This document shows, piece after piece, positions 1 through 7,326 of a stretch of DNA of 14,367 bases (its first letter is position 1; each line of letters begins with the position of its first letter). The notes beneath the pieces were generated by a model. That model did not search any database, was not told where the DNA came from, and worked only from the letters and a program-made list of their open reading frames with translations. Source of the DNA: Sulfuricurvum sp. (GTDB lineage: Bacteria > Campylobacterota > Campylobacteria > Campylobacterales > Sulfurimonadaceae); contig JAGXHZ010000113.1 in assembly GCA_024635855.1 (NCBI GenBank), forward strand, positions 1 through 14,367, given 5' to 3'. A program made the position numbers and the translations under genes.

Positions 1-783
1 GATGATACCGTGTGAAAATTTGAGAAGTTCTTCAAACTCTGAGGTCGTTTTCTCATCAAAGCCTAACTCTCGTAAAGAGGGAATCGAGGTTGCCTGCATC
101 AAAAGCCGTAAAACTACCCGTTCGCCGTGATACGTGGGAAGGACTGAAACACGAACATCGAGACTTTTACCGGCTACTTTGATCTGTGTTCGTCCGTCTT
201 GAGGAAGGCGTTTTTCGGAAATATCCAAAGCAGAGATGACTTTGATACGACTGATAATGAGATCAATAATATTTTTGTCCAAATCAATATGTTTGATGAG
301 TGCGCCATCGACTCGAAATCGTACTTCCCCTTTTTTTTCATGCGTTTCGATATGAATATCACTGGCTTTTCGTTTGATTGCTTGGTAGAAGATGGTGTTA
401 ACAAATTTGATAATCGGGGCGGACTCTTCACTGGTCAGCAAATCCGCCGAATTTTTGATGAAATCGACCAATGATAACTCTTCATCGATGAACTCATTGC
501 TGCCGGAAACAGTTTTAGAAATATCAAGATCCGTTTTATGTTCCAAAAATTTCAAGTAGAGATTTTCATATCCTGCATGGGAAAGATGCGCGATTGGATA
601 GGTGAGAGAGAGTTTATTGAAAAGCTGAAGCGCGGCTAGATGCTGTGTTTCAGGGATAATAGCATAGAGTTCTCCCTCATACGTACAAAACAAAAGTGAG
701 TGACGAATGCACAGGGCAACATCAATATTTTCAGGATAAGTGAACAAAATTTGTGTTTCATCCAAAAAAGGGAACGTTATCAT
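1..783 (-). CDS. gspE: Type II secretion assembly ATPase GspE, N-terminal 261 residues (3' end outside window)
   Basis: GspE is the cytoplasmic hexameric ATPase that drives pseudopilus assembly and docks on GspL. Read leftward from ATG at 783-781, the frame stays open for 261 codons to the window edge. Residues 1-120 are a variable N-terminal domain. From about residue 122 the typical GspE/PilB core appears: ASDIHIE (140-146), RFRVDGAL (156-162), LDISEKRLPQDGR (186-198) and a VSVLPTYHGERVVLRLL block (212-228). The sequence stops at HGII, directly before where the Walker A P-loop should follow, so ATP-binding residues cannot be checked. The ATG overlaps the gspD stop as ATGA (780-783), implying translational coupling. 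It is last of the visible leftward T2SS operon; gspF may follow outside. Type IV pilus PilB is the main alternative, but the gsp neighbours decide it. Confidence 0.93.
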   Translation of the reverse strand, partial: MITFPFLDETQILFTYPENIDVALCIRHSLLFCTYEGELYAIIPETQHLAALQLFNKLSLTYPIAHLSHAGYENLYLKFLEHKTDLDISKTVSGSNEFIDEELSLVDFIKNSADLLTSEESAPIIKFVNTIFYQAIKRKASDIHIETHEKKGEVRFRVDGALIKHIDLDKNIIDLIISRIKVISALDISEKRLPQDGRTQIKVAGKSLDVRVSVLPTYHGERVVLRLLMQATSIPSLRELGFDEKTTSEFEELLKFSHGII

Positions 784-2378
784 GGTTTGGCATCTTTTTT
801 GGCTTCGATGTTTTTCGTCATATTCGTAATGTAGCGATCTTGAATCGCATCAAGCTCGGTTAATTGGGCTCGCAACGTATTTAAATCACCACTTTTTTCG
901 ATGATATAGGGAGTGAGGATAATAACCAGATTGATTTTGTCGCGATTATTTGCTTTGTTTTTAAAGAGATTTCCTAAAATAGGTATGTCTCCTAAAAAGG
1001 GAACTTTAGTGTTGGTTTCATCGATTTTCTCTCGAATAAGTCCCCCGATAATGACACTTTCTCCATTATTGACGATGGCAGAAGTAAGGACTTCTCGTTT
1101 TGTAGTACTGGGGCGATCTGCGATTGAGTTTGGTTCAATGTCTTCAAGTTTAGCTGTCACTCCTAAAAGCACTTTATTGTCATTGGAGAGGCGTGGTTTG
1201 ATTTTGAGGGTGAGACCAATATCTTGACGGGTGAAATTTTCTTGGGAGAAACCTACGCCGCTAGTTGTTCCTGAACTAATAGACTGCGTTTTTCCGACAT
1301 AGATACTGGACTCTTGGTTGTCGATACACAAAATAGAGGGTTCAGAGAGGATATTGGCCGCTCCGTTGGAGTTTAACAAGGCGATATTGGCTCCTAACGC
1401 AAGTCCTGCTGTAATTGTTGGTACGCTAAAGGTGGCAAGAGGCAATAAAGCGTCCAGATTTACTGCTGGAGTTGAGTTGTCTCCAAGCCGCGAATCAAAG
1501 GTAAACATCCCATTCGATCCGACTGCTCCACCTGAGAGGCCGTATTTAATTCCTACTTCTCTGGATTTATTTTCACTAATCTCAATAATTTTTGCTCTCA
1601 CATACACTTGCTGTCGGTCTTGATCTAGACTTAGTATCGTCGATTCTAAACTTTTAAAGAGCTCATCGCTGGTTATGACAATCAGTGAGTTGGTACTGTC
1701 ATCACTGGCGATACTAGGCGGCTGCTGACCCGGCATCAAGGTCATTTTTCCTAAAATTGTATTGAGTGTTGTCACGAGAGATTTGGCATCTGCATTTTTG
1801 AGAGGGATGACATGGGTCATGTTTGCGAGGGTCTCATCTTTCATGTCCAATATCTTCATTGCTTTTTTGATGGTGGCAATATTTTCGGGAAAATCGGTCA
1901 CGATAACGGAGTTGGACTCTTTGGAGGCGGTAAGTTTTGCGTTTTTGGTGGTGAAATGTTTGATCTTCGCTGCCATTGTTTCGGCAGAGGCAAAACGGAA
2001 CGTAAAGATATAATTTTGCATTTGAGGAATATCACTTTTTTGCATCAACGGAAGATTCATCTGGGTTGCATCAACGGTTTTGACTACGCTCAAATACCCC
2101 CCGCCTGTATCAACCAGAGTATATCCCCGCGCATCGAGGGTACTTTGCAGTATTTTAAAAAGATCTTTTTTGTTGATGGGTCTGTTGCCGGCATAGCTGA
2201 TCGTTCCGGGAATCTCTTCTCCGATAAAAATATTCTTATGAGATGTAGCAGCAACCAGTTTAATCAAATCGGTTATTCCCATCCCGTCGATCGCAAGGGA
2301 AACTTTTTCATTAGCAGCTGCACCTAAAAGAGTCGCGAGTGTCATTGATAAGAGAAAAATTTTAGCGGGTGATTTCAT
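780..2378 (-). CDS. gspD: Type II secretion secretin GspD, compact form
   Basis: GspD forms the outer-membrane gated channel of the T2SS. The start chosen is ATG at 2378, giving 532 residues: it begins a clean signal peptide (MKSPAKIF then a hydrophobic run ending GAAAN, about residues 1-22) and has AAGGA eight bases upstream. The open frame extends 46 codons further upstream, but that part only shadows gspC. Domains: N0 (about 24-100), a NolW-like ring domain (121-180, with SNSVIVTDFPENI), a second one (186-252, with TNSLIVITSDEL), then the secretin barrel (255-492) with the signature VPFLGDIPILGNLF (459-472) and a 40-residue hydrophilic tail. Only two domains lie between N0 and the barrel; classical GspD has three (N1-N3), hence the shorter length than the usual 650 or so. 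No lipobox cysteine or obvious pilotin-binding domain. It overlaps gspC by 17 bp and gspE by 4 bp. Confidence 0.93.
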   Translation of the reverse strand: MKSPAKIFLLSMTLATLLGAAANEKVSLAIDGMGITDLIKLVAATSHKNIFIGEEIPGTISYAGNRPINKKDLFKILQSTLDARGYTLVDTGGGYLSVVKTVDATQMNLPLMQKSDIPQMQNYIFTFRFASAETMAAKIKHFTTKNAKLTASKESNSVIVTDFPENIATIKKAMKILDMKDETLANMTHVIPLKNADAKSLVTTLNTILGKMTLMPGQQPPSIASDDSTNSLIVITSDELFKSLESTILSLDQDRQQVYVRAKIIEISENKSREVGIKYGLSGGAVGSNGMFTFDSRLGDNSTPAVNLDALLPLATFSVPTITAGLALGANIALLNSNGAANILSEPSILCIDNQESSIYVGKTQSISSGTTSGVGFSQENFTRQDIGLTLKIKPRLSNDNKVLLGVTAKLEDIEPNSIADRPSTTKREVLTSAIVNNGESVIIGGLIREKIDETNTKVPFLGDIPILGNLFKNKANNRDKINLVIILTPYIIEKSGDLNTLRAQLTELDAIQDRYITNMTKNIEAKKDAKP

Positions 2379-3189
2379 AGACAAGTTCCTTTTGGAGGTT
2401 ATTACGGTTAACGGTGATGCGAAGGCTTCGAAGATTGGGAACTTGAGCGTAAACCGCGAGCGCGTCCGCATACGATTCAAGTTTTTTATTATTGACTGCG
2501 AGGATAACATCTCCATTTACAATACCAAGCTGTGCAAATATGGATTCAGGTGCAATCGTATTGACGCGAAATCCAGAAATTTTTGCTCCATTGGCAACGG
2601 CTGAAATATCAATAGTTTTTCCAATATTCTGCAAATCACTCATCTGACTTTTAATGGTTTGGTACGCGATAGTACGCGATTCATCCTCTTGCACTCCCGC
2701 TTGTGCGGAATCGGCTACCGATTCCGTTACGACTTCTCGAGAGCTAAGCATATCATCATGTCCCAGTCGCAGGTGATACGTTTGGCCATATCCGCGAAAG
2801 GTTGCTGTCGAATTAGTCAGTGCGGTGAGACGAAATACACTTTTATAGATTCCGCCCAAAGGGACAACGAGTGTCGTATTTGTATCGCTGATGCTGACAA
2901 AAGAGTCCGAAGCGGAGCGATAAATTGCTTTAATCCTGTGTGGAGCAGGGACAAGTTTAGTCGTGGTGACACTATTGGTATGTATCGCACCGCCGAAATG
3001 TTCTGCAATACCAAATTTTTGACCAAAATGAAAAATCTCGAAAAAAGGATCAAATCGAGAGGTAAACCCTTGGGTCGGTGAGTTTGATAAAAACGCTCCG
3101 CCCAGTGTTGACAAACTCCAAACCAATACCAGCGGAGCAGCCAAAAGATTGAAGCGTTGAAGTGCTGATTCATTAAAAATTGCTTTCAT
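2362..3189 (-). CDS. gspC: Type II secretion inner-membrane coupler GspC with C-terminal PDZ domain
   Basis: GspC links the inner-membrane platform to the periplasmic N0 domain of the secretin and contributes to substrate choice. The 275-residue protein has a short cytoplasmic N-terminus, one transmembrane segment (about 12-34), a region fitting the homology-region (HR) domain (about 75-142, VVPLGGIYKSVFRLTALTNS and following), a polar linker, and a PDZ domain (about 195-275) with GFRVNTIAPESIFAQLGI and NGDVILAVNNKKL. ATG at 3189 is preceded by a strong AAGGAAGGA ribosome site. It overlaps gspN by 17 bp upstream and gspD by 17 bp downstream. Some GspC proteins have a coiled coil instead of PDZ; this one is the PDZ type. 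Position next to the secretin gene supports the call. Confidence 0.87.
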   Translation of the reverse strand: MKAIFNESALQRFNLLAAPLVLVWSLSTLGGAFLSNSPTQGFTSRFDPFFEIFHFGQKFGIAEHFGGAIHTNSVTTTKLVPAPHRIKAIYRSASDSFVSISDTNTTLVVPLGGIYKSVFRLTALTNSTATFRGYGQTYHLRLGHDDMLSSREVVTESVADSAQAGVQEDESRTIAYQTIKSQMSDLQNIGKTIDISAVANGAKISGFRVNTIAPESIFAQLGIVNGDVILAVNNKKLESYADALAVYAQVPNLRSLRITVNRNNLQKELVYEITR

Positions 3190-3685
3190 AGACCAATCCT
3201 TCCTTCGCTTGATGTAATTTATTCACAAGCAGCGGGTAACGTCGAAGCTGTGGTGTTGGTTCGAAAACAACACGAATTTTTTGATCAAGTAGATCAAAAT
3301 CACCCTCACAATGACCAAAATCACCCTCTCCGTCAATACTTACACTCAAAGGGTGAAGTAAAGAATAGGTGAAAACAATCGAGTCGATTTTACCGGGAAA
3401 AAAGTTTCGGTACAGGGGAGAAAAATTGATGTTTGAGAGGCTTAGTTGATTGATAAAAAGCAACGGTGAAATCCGAATCGACTCAATCGAAGCAAATTCT
3501 TGGTTATCCAGTAAAACGTCTCCATTGAGGGCATCAAAAAAGAGAAAGCGGTTGGTGAATTCTTCGTTATTAATGAACAAATGATGCTGGGAAAGTATCG
3601 ATTCAAACGTGAAATAAAGCTTTTCTTTCGGGATCATCACGATGACGATGAGAAGAATATAGAGAACGTATAAAGAGCGTTTCAT
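3173..3685 (-). CDS. gspN: GspN-like type II secretion component
   Basis: A 170-residue protein with a short basic N-terminus, one transmembrane or signal-anchor helix (about 5-18), then the motif IPKEKLYF (18-25), which resembles the segment following the anchor in GspN-type proteins. The rest is predicted extracytoplasmic: hydrophobic/polar alternation with several LSLSNINFSPLY-like beta stretches, and Cys in the segment GEGDFGHCEGDFDLLDQK. It is shorter than classical GspN (about 250 residues). GspN is an accessory T2SS protein whose exact job is not settled and which many systems lack. The gene lies between gspM and gspC, overlapping gspM by ATGA (3682-3685) and gspC by 17 bp, so its membership of the system is secure even if the family name is less so. 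It could also be a lineage-specific T2SS protein. Confidence 0.6.
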   Translation of the reverse strand: MKRSLYVLYILLIVIVMIPKEKLYFTFESILSQHHLFINNEEFTNRFLFFDALNGDVLLDNQEFASIESIRISPLLFINQLSLSNINFSPLYRNFFPGKIDSIVFTYSLLHPLSVSIDGEGDFGHCEGDFDLLDQKIRVVFEPTPQLRRYPLLVNKLHQAKEGLVYESNF

Positions 3686-4074
3686 GATTCAATCTCCACG
3701 AGAATTATCCCTTTTGATGCACTGTTGCGTCGGAGGGTTAGCTTTTTTATTACCAGCATAGAGTTAAGAATTTTGTTTGAAATACGATTGAATTCCAGTA
3801 ATGAAAGGTTGTCGTATTCAAAATAGACATTACCTCCCCGTTTTTCTTGTTTGACGAGGTTGGGATGATTTTTTAAATACTCAAACTCGTTGAGAGATTC
3901 TTGAACACCCCAGCGTGTTTTTAAGAGGTCGATTGTTTTGGTTTGCTGCGTCAGCGTTGCATGCTCTTGTCGTAACTCTTTTGCGGCTGAATGTTCCCAT
4001 AACGCTCCCAGTGCGGTAACGACAACAAGTGCCAAGGTTATCAACAAGGAGAGGGTAAGAATTTTTGGTTTCAT
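3682..4074 (-). CDS. gspM: GspM-like (PilO-like) type II secretion platform protein
   Basis: A 130-residue bitopic inner-membrane protein: transmembrane helix at about 5-24, a coiled-coil-prone segment (28-55, AAKELRQEHATLTQQTKTID), then a small alpha/beta domain (about 68-130) with beta strands such as GNVYFEYDNL and VIKKLTLRRN. This layout of helix, coiled coil and ferredoxin-like fold is that of GspM/PilO, which dimerises with GspL in the platform. Sequence identity to known GspM is not obvious by eye; the call rests on architecture and position directly after gspL. It overlaps both neighbours by ATGA (4071-4074 with gspL, 3682-3685 with gspN). Confidence 0.68.
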   Translation of the reverse strand: MKPKILTLSLLITLALVVVTALGALWEHSAAKELRQEHATLTQQTKTIDLLKTRWGVQESLNEFEYLKNHPNLVKQEKRGGNVYFEYDNLSLLEFNRISNKILNSMLVIKKLTLRRNSASKGIILVEIES

Positions 4075-5213
4075 TTTAATCGAACCTCTAGCTGTGTGTT
4101 ACGGCTATTGACCTGTGCTTGCTTAAAGTGTTTGGTAATTTCATTTTTGAGTTTTTCAGCAGCGCTTGAATCGCGTGTATCGATGGTAAGATTGATAGTA
4201 TTTCCATCGTAATGAAGCTCTTGTATCCCCTCATTGCGAAAAGAAATTATTTCTGCCGCTGCTACTGCTACTGCTGATGAGTTGTTTTCGACTAAAAGAC
4301 GATTTGCTTCACCCGGCTTTGATCCCGGAATGAGGACAATTCCCTCGGGTGAGGAACTGGGTGCAGTTGAGATAACAGGCGCTGTAGGAGGAGGGGCAAT
4401 GGTTTTTGCTTCTACGTGGAGATCGGAAATTTCTTTGCACACTTTTCGAACATGAAGCTGTTTGGTTTCTTTATTTTTTAATGTAGCGAGCATAGCTTCC
4501 CTCTCAAGCGATGTTTCAGGGAGGTTTGAAGCCTTTAAAATCTCGGTCATTTTTTCACTGAGTTTGGTGGATTCTTGATAGCTAAACAGTGCTTGAGTAC
4601 CCAAATTTACCAAGAGTATGAGTAAAATAAAGAGCGTAGTTTTGAGCGTTTTTTGGGTGAGCGCTGCGGGGATAAATCCTTCTATGGAAACCGTTTTTAA
4701 AAAAGGTCTTGGGTGTGCCAATGCTTCATCTAACTCTATGGAAGAGGGCGCATTGATATACGAGGCATCCATCACGATGAGTATTCCCTCAATCGTTGTT
4801 AAATATTTTCCGTTTGGGAGATGGATGGGCCGAGGCTCTTGCGCAAATACCCATTGGGCAAACGTGACTTTTTGGATCAGTGAAAAGTGGGGAAGCGAAA
4901 GCAGTTTTTGGGATATTTCATCGGGATTGTAGGCGATTAAAATATAGTTATTTTCTTCTACTTTTTGCGCTTCATAACGATATTGATCGCTTAGATCAAA
5001 TAATGCCGGTGCGTATTTTACCGCTTCTTTTGCGCTCTTTGCATTCAAGTTTACGGCTAATGCCCAATAGTCGTTGGGTGAGAGGACTAAAACGGTTTCT
5101 TTAGAAATTGGTTCAAGGCTTAGGGTATCGGCATAGACCAAAGGTGCAGAATCACAGAAAAAACGGCGAATAAATGGGTATTTAGTGCACAATGATTTGA
5201 TCAACTCTGTCAT
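4071..5213 (-). CDS. gspL: GspL-like type II secretion platform protein
   Basis: GspL recruits the ATPase GspE to the inner membrane and pairs with GspM. Using ATG at 5213 the protein has 380 residues: a cytoplasmic domain (about 1-185), a single transmembrane helix (about 190-210, TLFILLILLVNLG), a coiled-coil segment, a Pro/Ala/Ser-rich linker (IAPPPTAPVISTAPSSSP), a short Ala-rich stretch (AVAVAAAE) encoded by GCT/GCA-like triplets, and a C-terminal ferredoxin-like domain (about 325-380) ending LEVRLK. The start is uncertain: the ATG lies one base after the gspK stop (TGATATG), while an in-frame GTG at 5231 would add six residues and overlap gspK by 17 bp; neither has a good ribosome site (only AAGAAAG before the GTG). 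The cytoplasmic domain is divergent from classical GspL. Confidence 0.72.
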   Translation of the reverse strand: MTELIKSLCTKYPFIRRFFCDSAPLVYADTLSLEPISKETVLVLSPNDYWALAVNLNAKSAKEAVKYAPALFDLSDQYRYEAQKVEENNYILIAYNPDEISQKLLSLPHFSLIQKVTFAQWVFAQEPRPIHLPNGKYLTTIEGILIVMDASYINAPSSIELDEALAHPRPFLKTVSIEGFIPAALTQKTLKTTLFILLILLVNLGTQALFSYQESTKLSEKMTEILKASNLPETSLEREAMLATLKNKETKQLHVRKVCKEISDLHVEAKTIAPPPTAPVISTAPSSSPEGIVLIPGSKPGEANRLLVENNSSAVAVAAAEIISFRNEGIQELHYDGNTINLTIDTRDSSAAEKLKNEITKHFKQAQVNSRNTQLEVRLK

Positions 5214-5214
5214 A

Positions 5215-6123
5215 TCAAAGAAATTCAACACGTTGTACTTTCTTATCTACAAGATTATATTGAAATTTCATGTGTTCTTCATGGCTGTTTTCAAAGAGGC
5301 GCACATCACATACGAGGTTGTAAGAAACACCTGCCTTATAAATAAAAAAGTAGTTGTCAAAAACAGCACCAAGTGCAGGTTCTGCTGTGATGGCTTCTTC
5401 TTTCGTAACGTATGCCTTGGTGCGAAAAAGTGTAAGTGAACGGATTTTTTCAGAGGAAGTATTGGGCAGAATGAGAGAGAGTGTTTCAGCATTAATCGCA
5501 TTAAAATCCATCTTCTCCCCTTCGTAGCCGATATAAAGATTCCACGGTATTGATAAAACCGCCGTATCTTTTGTCAGCTCAATATAACGCGATAAGATGA
5601 GATTAAAATGAGATTCATTTGCAATCAAACCATTTTTAAAGTCGCTTTGCAATTGGCTAATTTCCGTATCCGTCCCGCGCTCTGCTGTATCAGTATCGAT
5701 TGTATCAAAAACGAGCTTAAGAAGCATATCAGCATCAGCAATAGGATGCACGGCAAATACCCGCATGAACAACGCTAGATTCGCCTCATTGATTTTCCCA
5801 TCAGAGCTCATCAGGGTATTAATATTGAACCGGCTATAAGGCGATGAGAGTTGTGCTTTGAGACTAAAATCACCTTTTTTATTTTCCAGCTGCAATGGCA
5901 GACGCATGGCTAAATCCAGCTCTTCCGCTCCGGAAATGGGACTAAGCAGTGAAGGAAGCTGTTGCTCCAAATCATTGATGGCACGTAACGACGCACTTTG
6001 AAAAAATGCATTGTTCCCCAACCGTGACAATCGGTCACTTTGCGTCAGCACTAAAGTAACGATGCCCATCATAAGCGTTATCAATACCAAGGTCATCATC
6101 AAAACTATTCCACGTTTTTTCAT
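5215..6123 (-). CDS. gspK: Minor pseudopilin GspK
   Basis: GspK is the large minor pseudopilin placed at the tip of the T2SS pseudopilus with GspI and GspJ. The 302-residue protein has a very short leader, MKKRG, then a hydrophobic helix starting IVLMMTLVLITLMMG. The residue at mature position 5 is Met rather than Glu, as is usual for GspK and in contrast to the other pseudopilins here. Family-like segments include SRFNINTL (about residue 97), where GspK proteins carry a Gly/Arg-Phe-Asn-Leu-Asn motif, and DFNAINAETLSLILP (about 207-221), the NxNTA-like segment before a helical hairpin. Length suits the family. It is first gene of the leftward operon, read from the divergent promoter region; the ribosome site is weak (A-rich). 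Confidence 0.9.
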   Translation of the reverse strand: MKKRGIVLMMTLVLITLMMGIVTLVLTQSDRLSRLGNNAFFQSASLRAINDLEQQLPSLLSPISGAEELDLAMRLPLQLENKKGDFSLKAQLSSPYSRFNINTLMSSDGKINEANLALFMRVFAVHPIADADMLLKLVFDTIDTDTAERGTDTEISQLQSDFKNGLIANESHFNLILSRYIELTKDTAVLSIPWNLYIGYEGEKMDFNAINAETLSLILPNTSSEKIRSLTLFRTKAYVTKEEAITAEPALGAVFDNYFFIYKAGVSYNLVCDVRLFENSHEEHMKFQYNLVDKKVQRVEFL

Positions 6124-6161
6124 ATCAGTTAAGTTGTCTTTTTTTTAATATTTTAAAAAGA

Positions 6162-6167
6162 AGTATA
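6162..6167 (-). promoter_or_regulatory. Candidate -10 element for gspK operon
   Basis: Read leftward the bases are TATACT within GCTATACTT, a near-consensus sigma-70 -10, about 39 bp ahead of the gspK ATG. No convincing -35 lies 17 bp upstream; only A/T-rich sequence is seen there, which is common in this group. Confidence 0.45.
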
Positions 6168-6302
6168 GCGGGTGCAAATGAATTTTTTATGAACAAAAAA
6201 TTATTCAATTTGGTTCATTGAAATTCAAGATCTAGGAATACTACACTATAGTGGCAGAAGTGATTTTATAAAATGGTTTATTATTTCATCATTTTTTCAT
6301 GT

Positions 6303-6308
6303 TAGAAT
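6303..6308 (+). promoter_or_regulatory. Candidate -10 element for gspG operon
   Basis: TAGAAT (inside GTTAGAATACAAT) matches a sigma-70 -10 at five of six positions and is preceded by T-rich runs (TTTATTATTTCATCATTTTTT) in place of a -35. It gives a leader of about 28 bases before gspG, with an AGGAG ribosome site at 6331-6335, seven bases ahead of the ATG. Confidence 0.55.
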
Positions 6309-6342
6309 ACAATAGCAATTACAAAACAATAGGAGTTATAGA

Positions 6343-6774
6343 ATGAAATTTGATTCTAAAAGAAAAGCGTTTACCTTAATAGAAATTATGGTTGTTATCA
6401 TTATTTTAGGACTTTTGGCGGCGTTTGTTATTCCTAATATTACGGGAAAAAGCGGTGAAGCCAAACAAAAATTGGTCTGTATTCAGATGAAAAGTTTAAA
6501 TGAGAGCCTTAAAATGTTCAAAGTTGACAATGGTTCTTATCCTGTGAGTGAAGAGGGATTGAATGCACTTATCACAAATCCTAATCCTAACGAATACACT
6601 TCGTATGCTCCAAGTGCTTACATTGAGGGGAAAAACCTTCCTAAAGATCCGTGGAATAAACCGTATTTATATCTCAATCTCGATGGTTCTGTCGAACTCA
6701 TCTCTCTAGGTGCTGATGGAAAAGAGGGTGGAGAAGGTGAAGATAAGGATCAAAAACTTTCCGAGTGCCGCTAA
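6343..6774 (+). CDS. gspG: Major pseudopilin GspG
   Basis: GspG polymerises into the pseudopilus that pushes substrates through the secretin. The 143-residue prepilin begins MKFDSKRKA and continues FTLIEIMVVIIILGLLA; the prepilin peptidase should cut between Ala9 and Phe10, leaving Glu at mature position 5. The -1 residue is Ala rather than the usual Gly. The body carries the GspG pattern: IPNI after the helix, NGSYPVSEEGLNALI, LPKDPWNKPYLYLN, and the C-terminal LGADGKEGGEGEDKD loop that binds calcium in characterised GspG proteins. Start ATG has a good AGGAG site. First gene of the rightward operon; its TAA is followed immediately by the GTG start of gspH. It ends with a short extension containing one Cys. 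Confidence 0.97.
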   Translation: MKFDSKRKAFTLIEIMVVIIILGLLAAFVIPNITGKSGEAKQKLVCIQMKSLNESLKMFKVDNGSYPVSEEGLNALITNPNPNEYTSYAPSAYIEGKNLPKDPWNKPYLYLNLDGSVELISLGADGKEGGEGEDKDQKLSECR

Positions 6775-7326
6775 GTGAAAACATTTCGTGTGGGGATGAC
6801 TCTTTTTGAATTACTGATCGTTATGATAATTGTTGGGATTGTCTATTCGATTGGTATATTTACGTTAAAAAAAGAGAAAGTCACCGCCACGACGATGAGT
6901 ATATCCACGCTCAAAACTACTCTTTTATCTCTTTCACAATCAAGCGAAATCCGTATGTTTTGTGATACTTCTTGTAGTACGTGCCGTGTATTTTCAAATG
7001 AGGGGAAAGTCATTACGGTGTTGAATCTGCATTCGAATGAGACAATACAGCGTTATGGTTTTGATCGTTTTGGCGAACTTCAACGGTTGGGGAATACTGT
7101 CGCACGGACGGAAAAAGGATTAGAACAAGGGTGTTTTGAGATGTCGCTTCGTCCTGATGGATCGGTCACTCCCGTGATATTAAAGAGCAATAATAAATTT
7201 TATGCGTATACCCCTATTGGTGAAAATAAACCTTACATTGCGGGAAGTGAAGAGGCTTTACGAAATATGCTCTTTAATGAAGCTGACTATCCTCTGAGAG
7301 GAGATGACGTGTATGGCACTTTCTAA
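6775..7326 (+). CDS. gspH: Minor pseudopilin GspH-like protein
   Basis: A 183-residue prepilin-like protein starting at GTG directly abutting the gspG stop. The leader is MKTFRVG and the mature part starts MTLFELLIVMIIVGIVYSIG, with Glu at mature position 5 and Gly at -1. GTG is preferred over the internal ATG at 6796 because only it supplies a basic leader before the cleavage site. Order after gspG and before gspI indicates GspH, the minor pseudopilin at the shaft/tip junction, though the globular domain is divergent. An unusual cluster of cysteines, CDTSCSTC at residues 63-70, plus Cys120, lies in the periplasmic part and may form disulfides. It overlaps gspI by 14 bp. Confidence 0.8.
   Translation: MKTFRVGMTLFELLIVMIIVGIVYSIGIFTLKKEKVTATTMSISTLKTTLLSLSQSSEIRMFCDTSCSTCRVFSNEGKVITVLNLHSNETIQRYGFDRFGELQRLGNTVARTEKGLEQGCFEMSLRPDGSVTPVILKSNNKFYAYTPIGENKPYIAGSEEALRNMLFNEADYPLRGDDVYGTF
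7296..7303 (+). promoter_or_regulatory. Ribosome binding site that sets the gspI start
   Basis: GAGAGGAG is a strong Shine-Dalgarno match. It ends immediately before an ATG at 7304, which is too close to use, but is nine bases from the in-frame ATG at 7313, so the latter is taken as the gspI start. Confidence 0.75.

Larger units (their letters stand above)
6124..6342. promoter_or_regulatory. Divergent promoter region between the two T2SS operons
   Basis: This 219-bp AT-rich stretch separates gspK (leftward) from gspG (rightward) and contains no credible gene, so it must start both operons. It holds a candidate -10 for each direction (annotated separately), several T-rich runs ahead of the rightward -10 typical of Campylobacterota promoters, a perfect 10-bp palindrome CACTATAGTG at 6244-6253, and an inverted repeat TTGAA-A-TTCAA just upstream of it. 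The last two sit roughly midway and could be a shared operator; that is inference. Confidence 0.7.

Noticed and set aside
327..338. CCCC followed by eight T (A8G4 on the coding strand) in gspE, a possible slippage or phase-variation tract
   Set aside because: The tract is short and mixed, codes for ordinary residues (HEKKGE) in the correct frame, and Campylobacterota phase-variable tracts are usually longer single-base G/C runs.
1812..2327. Rightward open frame (171 codons) opposite gspD
   Set aside because: Antisense shadow of the secretin gene, with low-complexity composition and no domain.
2379..2516. 46-codon N-terminal extension of the gspD reading frame
   Set aside because: It lies inside gspC, the frame reaches a convincing signal peptide and ribosome site at 2378, and a secretin needs that signal peptide at its N-terminus.
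4257..4282. GCT/ACT triplet run in gspL as a variable repeat
   Set aside because: The repeat is imperfect, only a few units long, and fits an Ala-rich linker; no sign of length variation can be read from one sequence.
7304..7312. Upstream ATG as the start of gspI
   Set aside because: It directly abuts the Shine-Dalgarno sequence and would leave no spacer; the ATG at 7313 has proper spacing.
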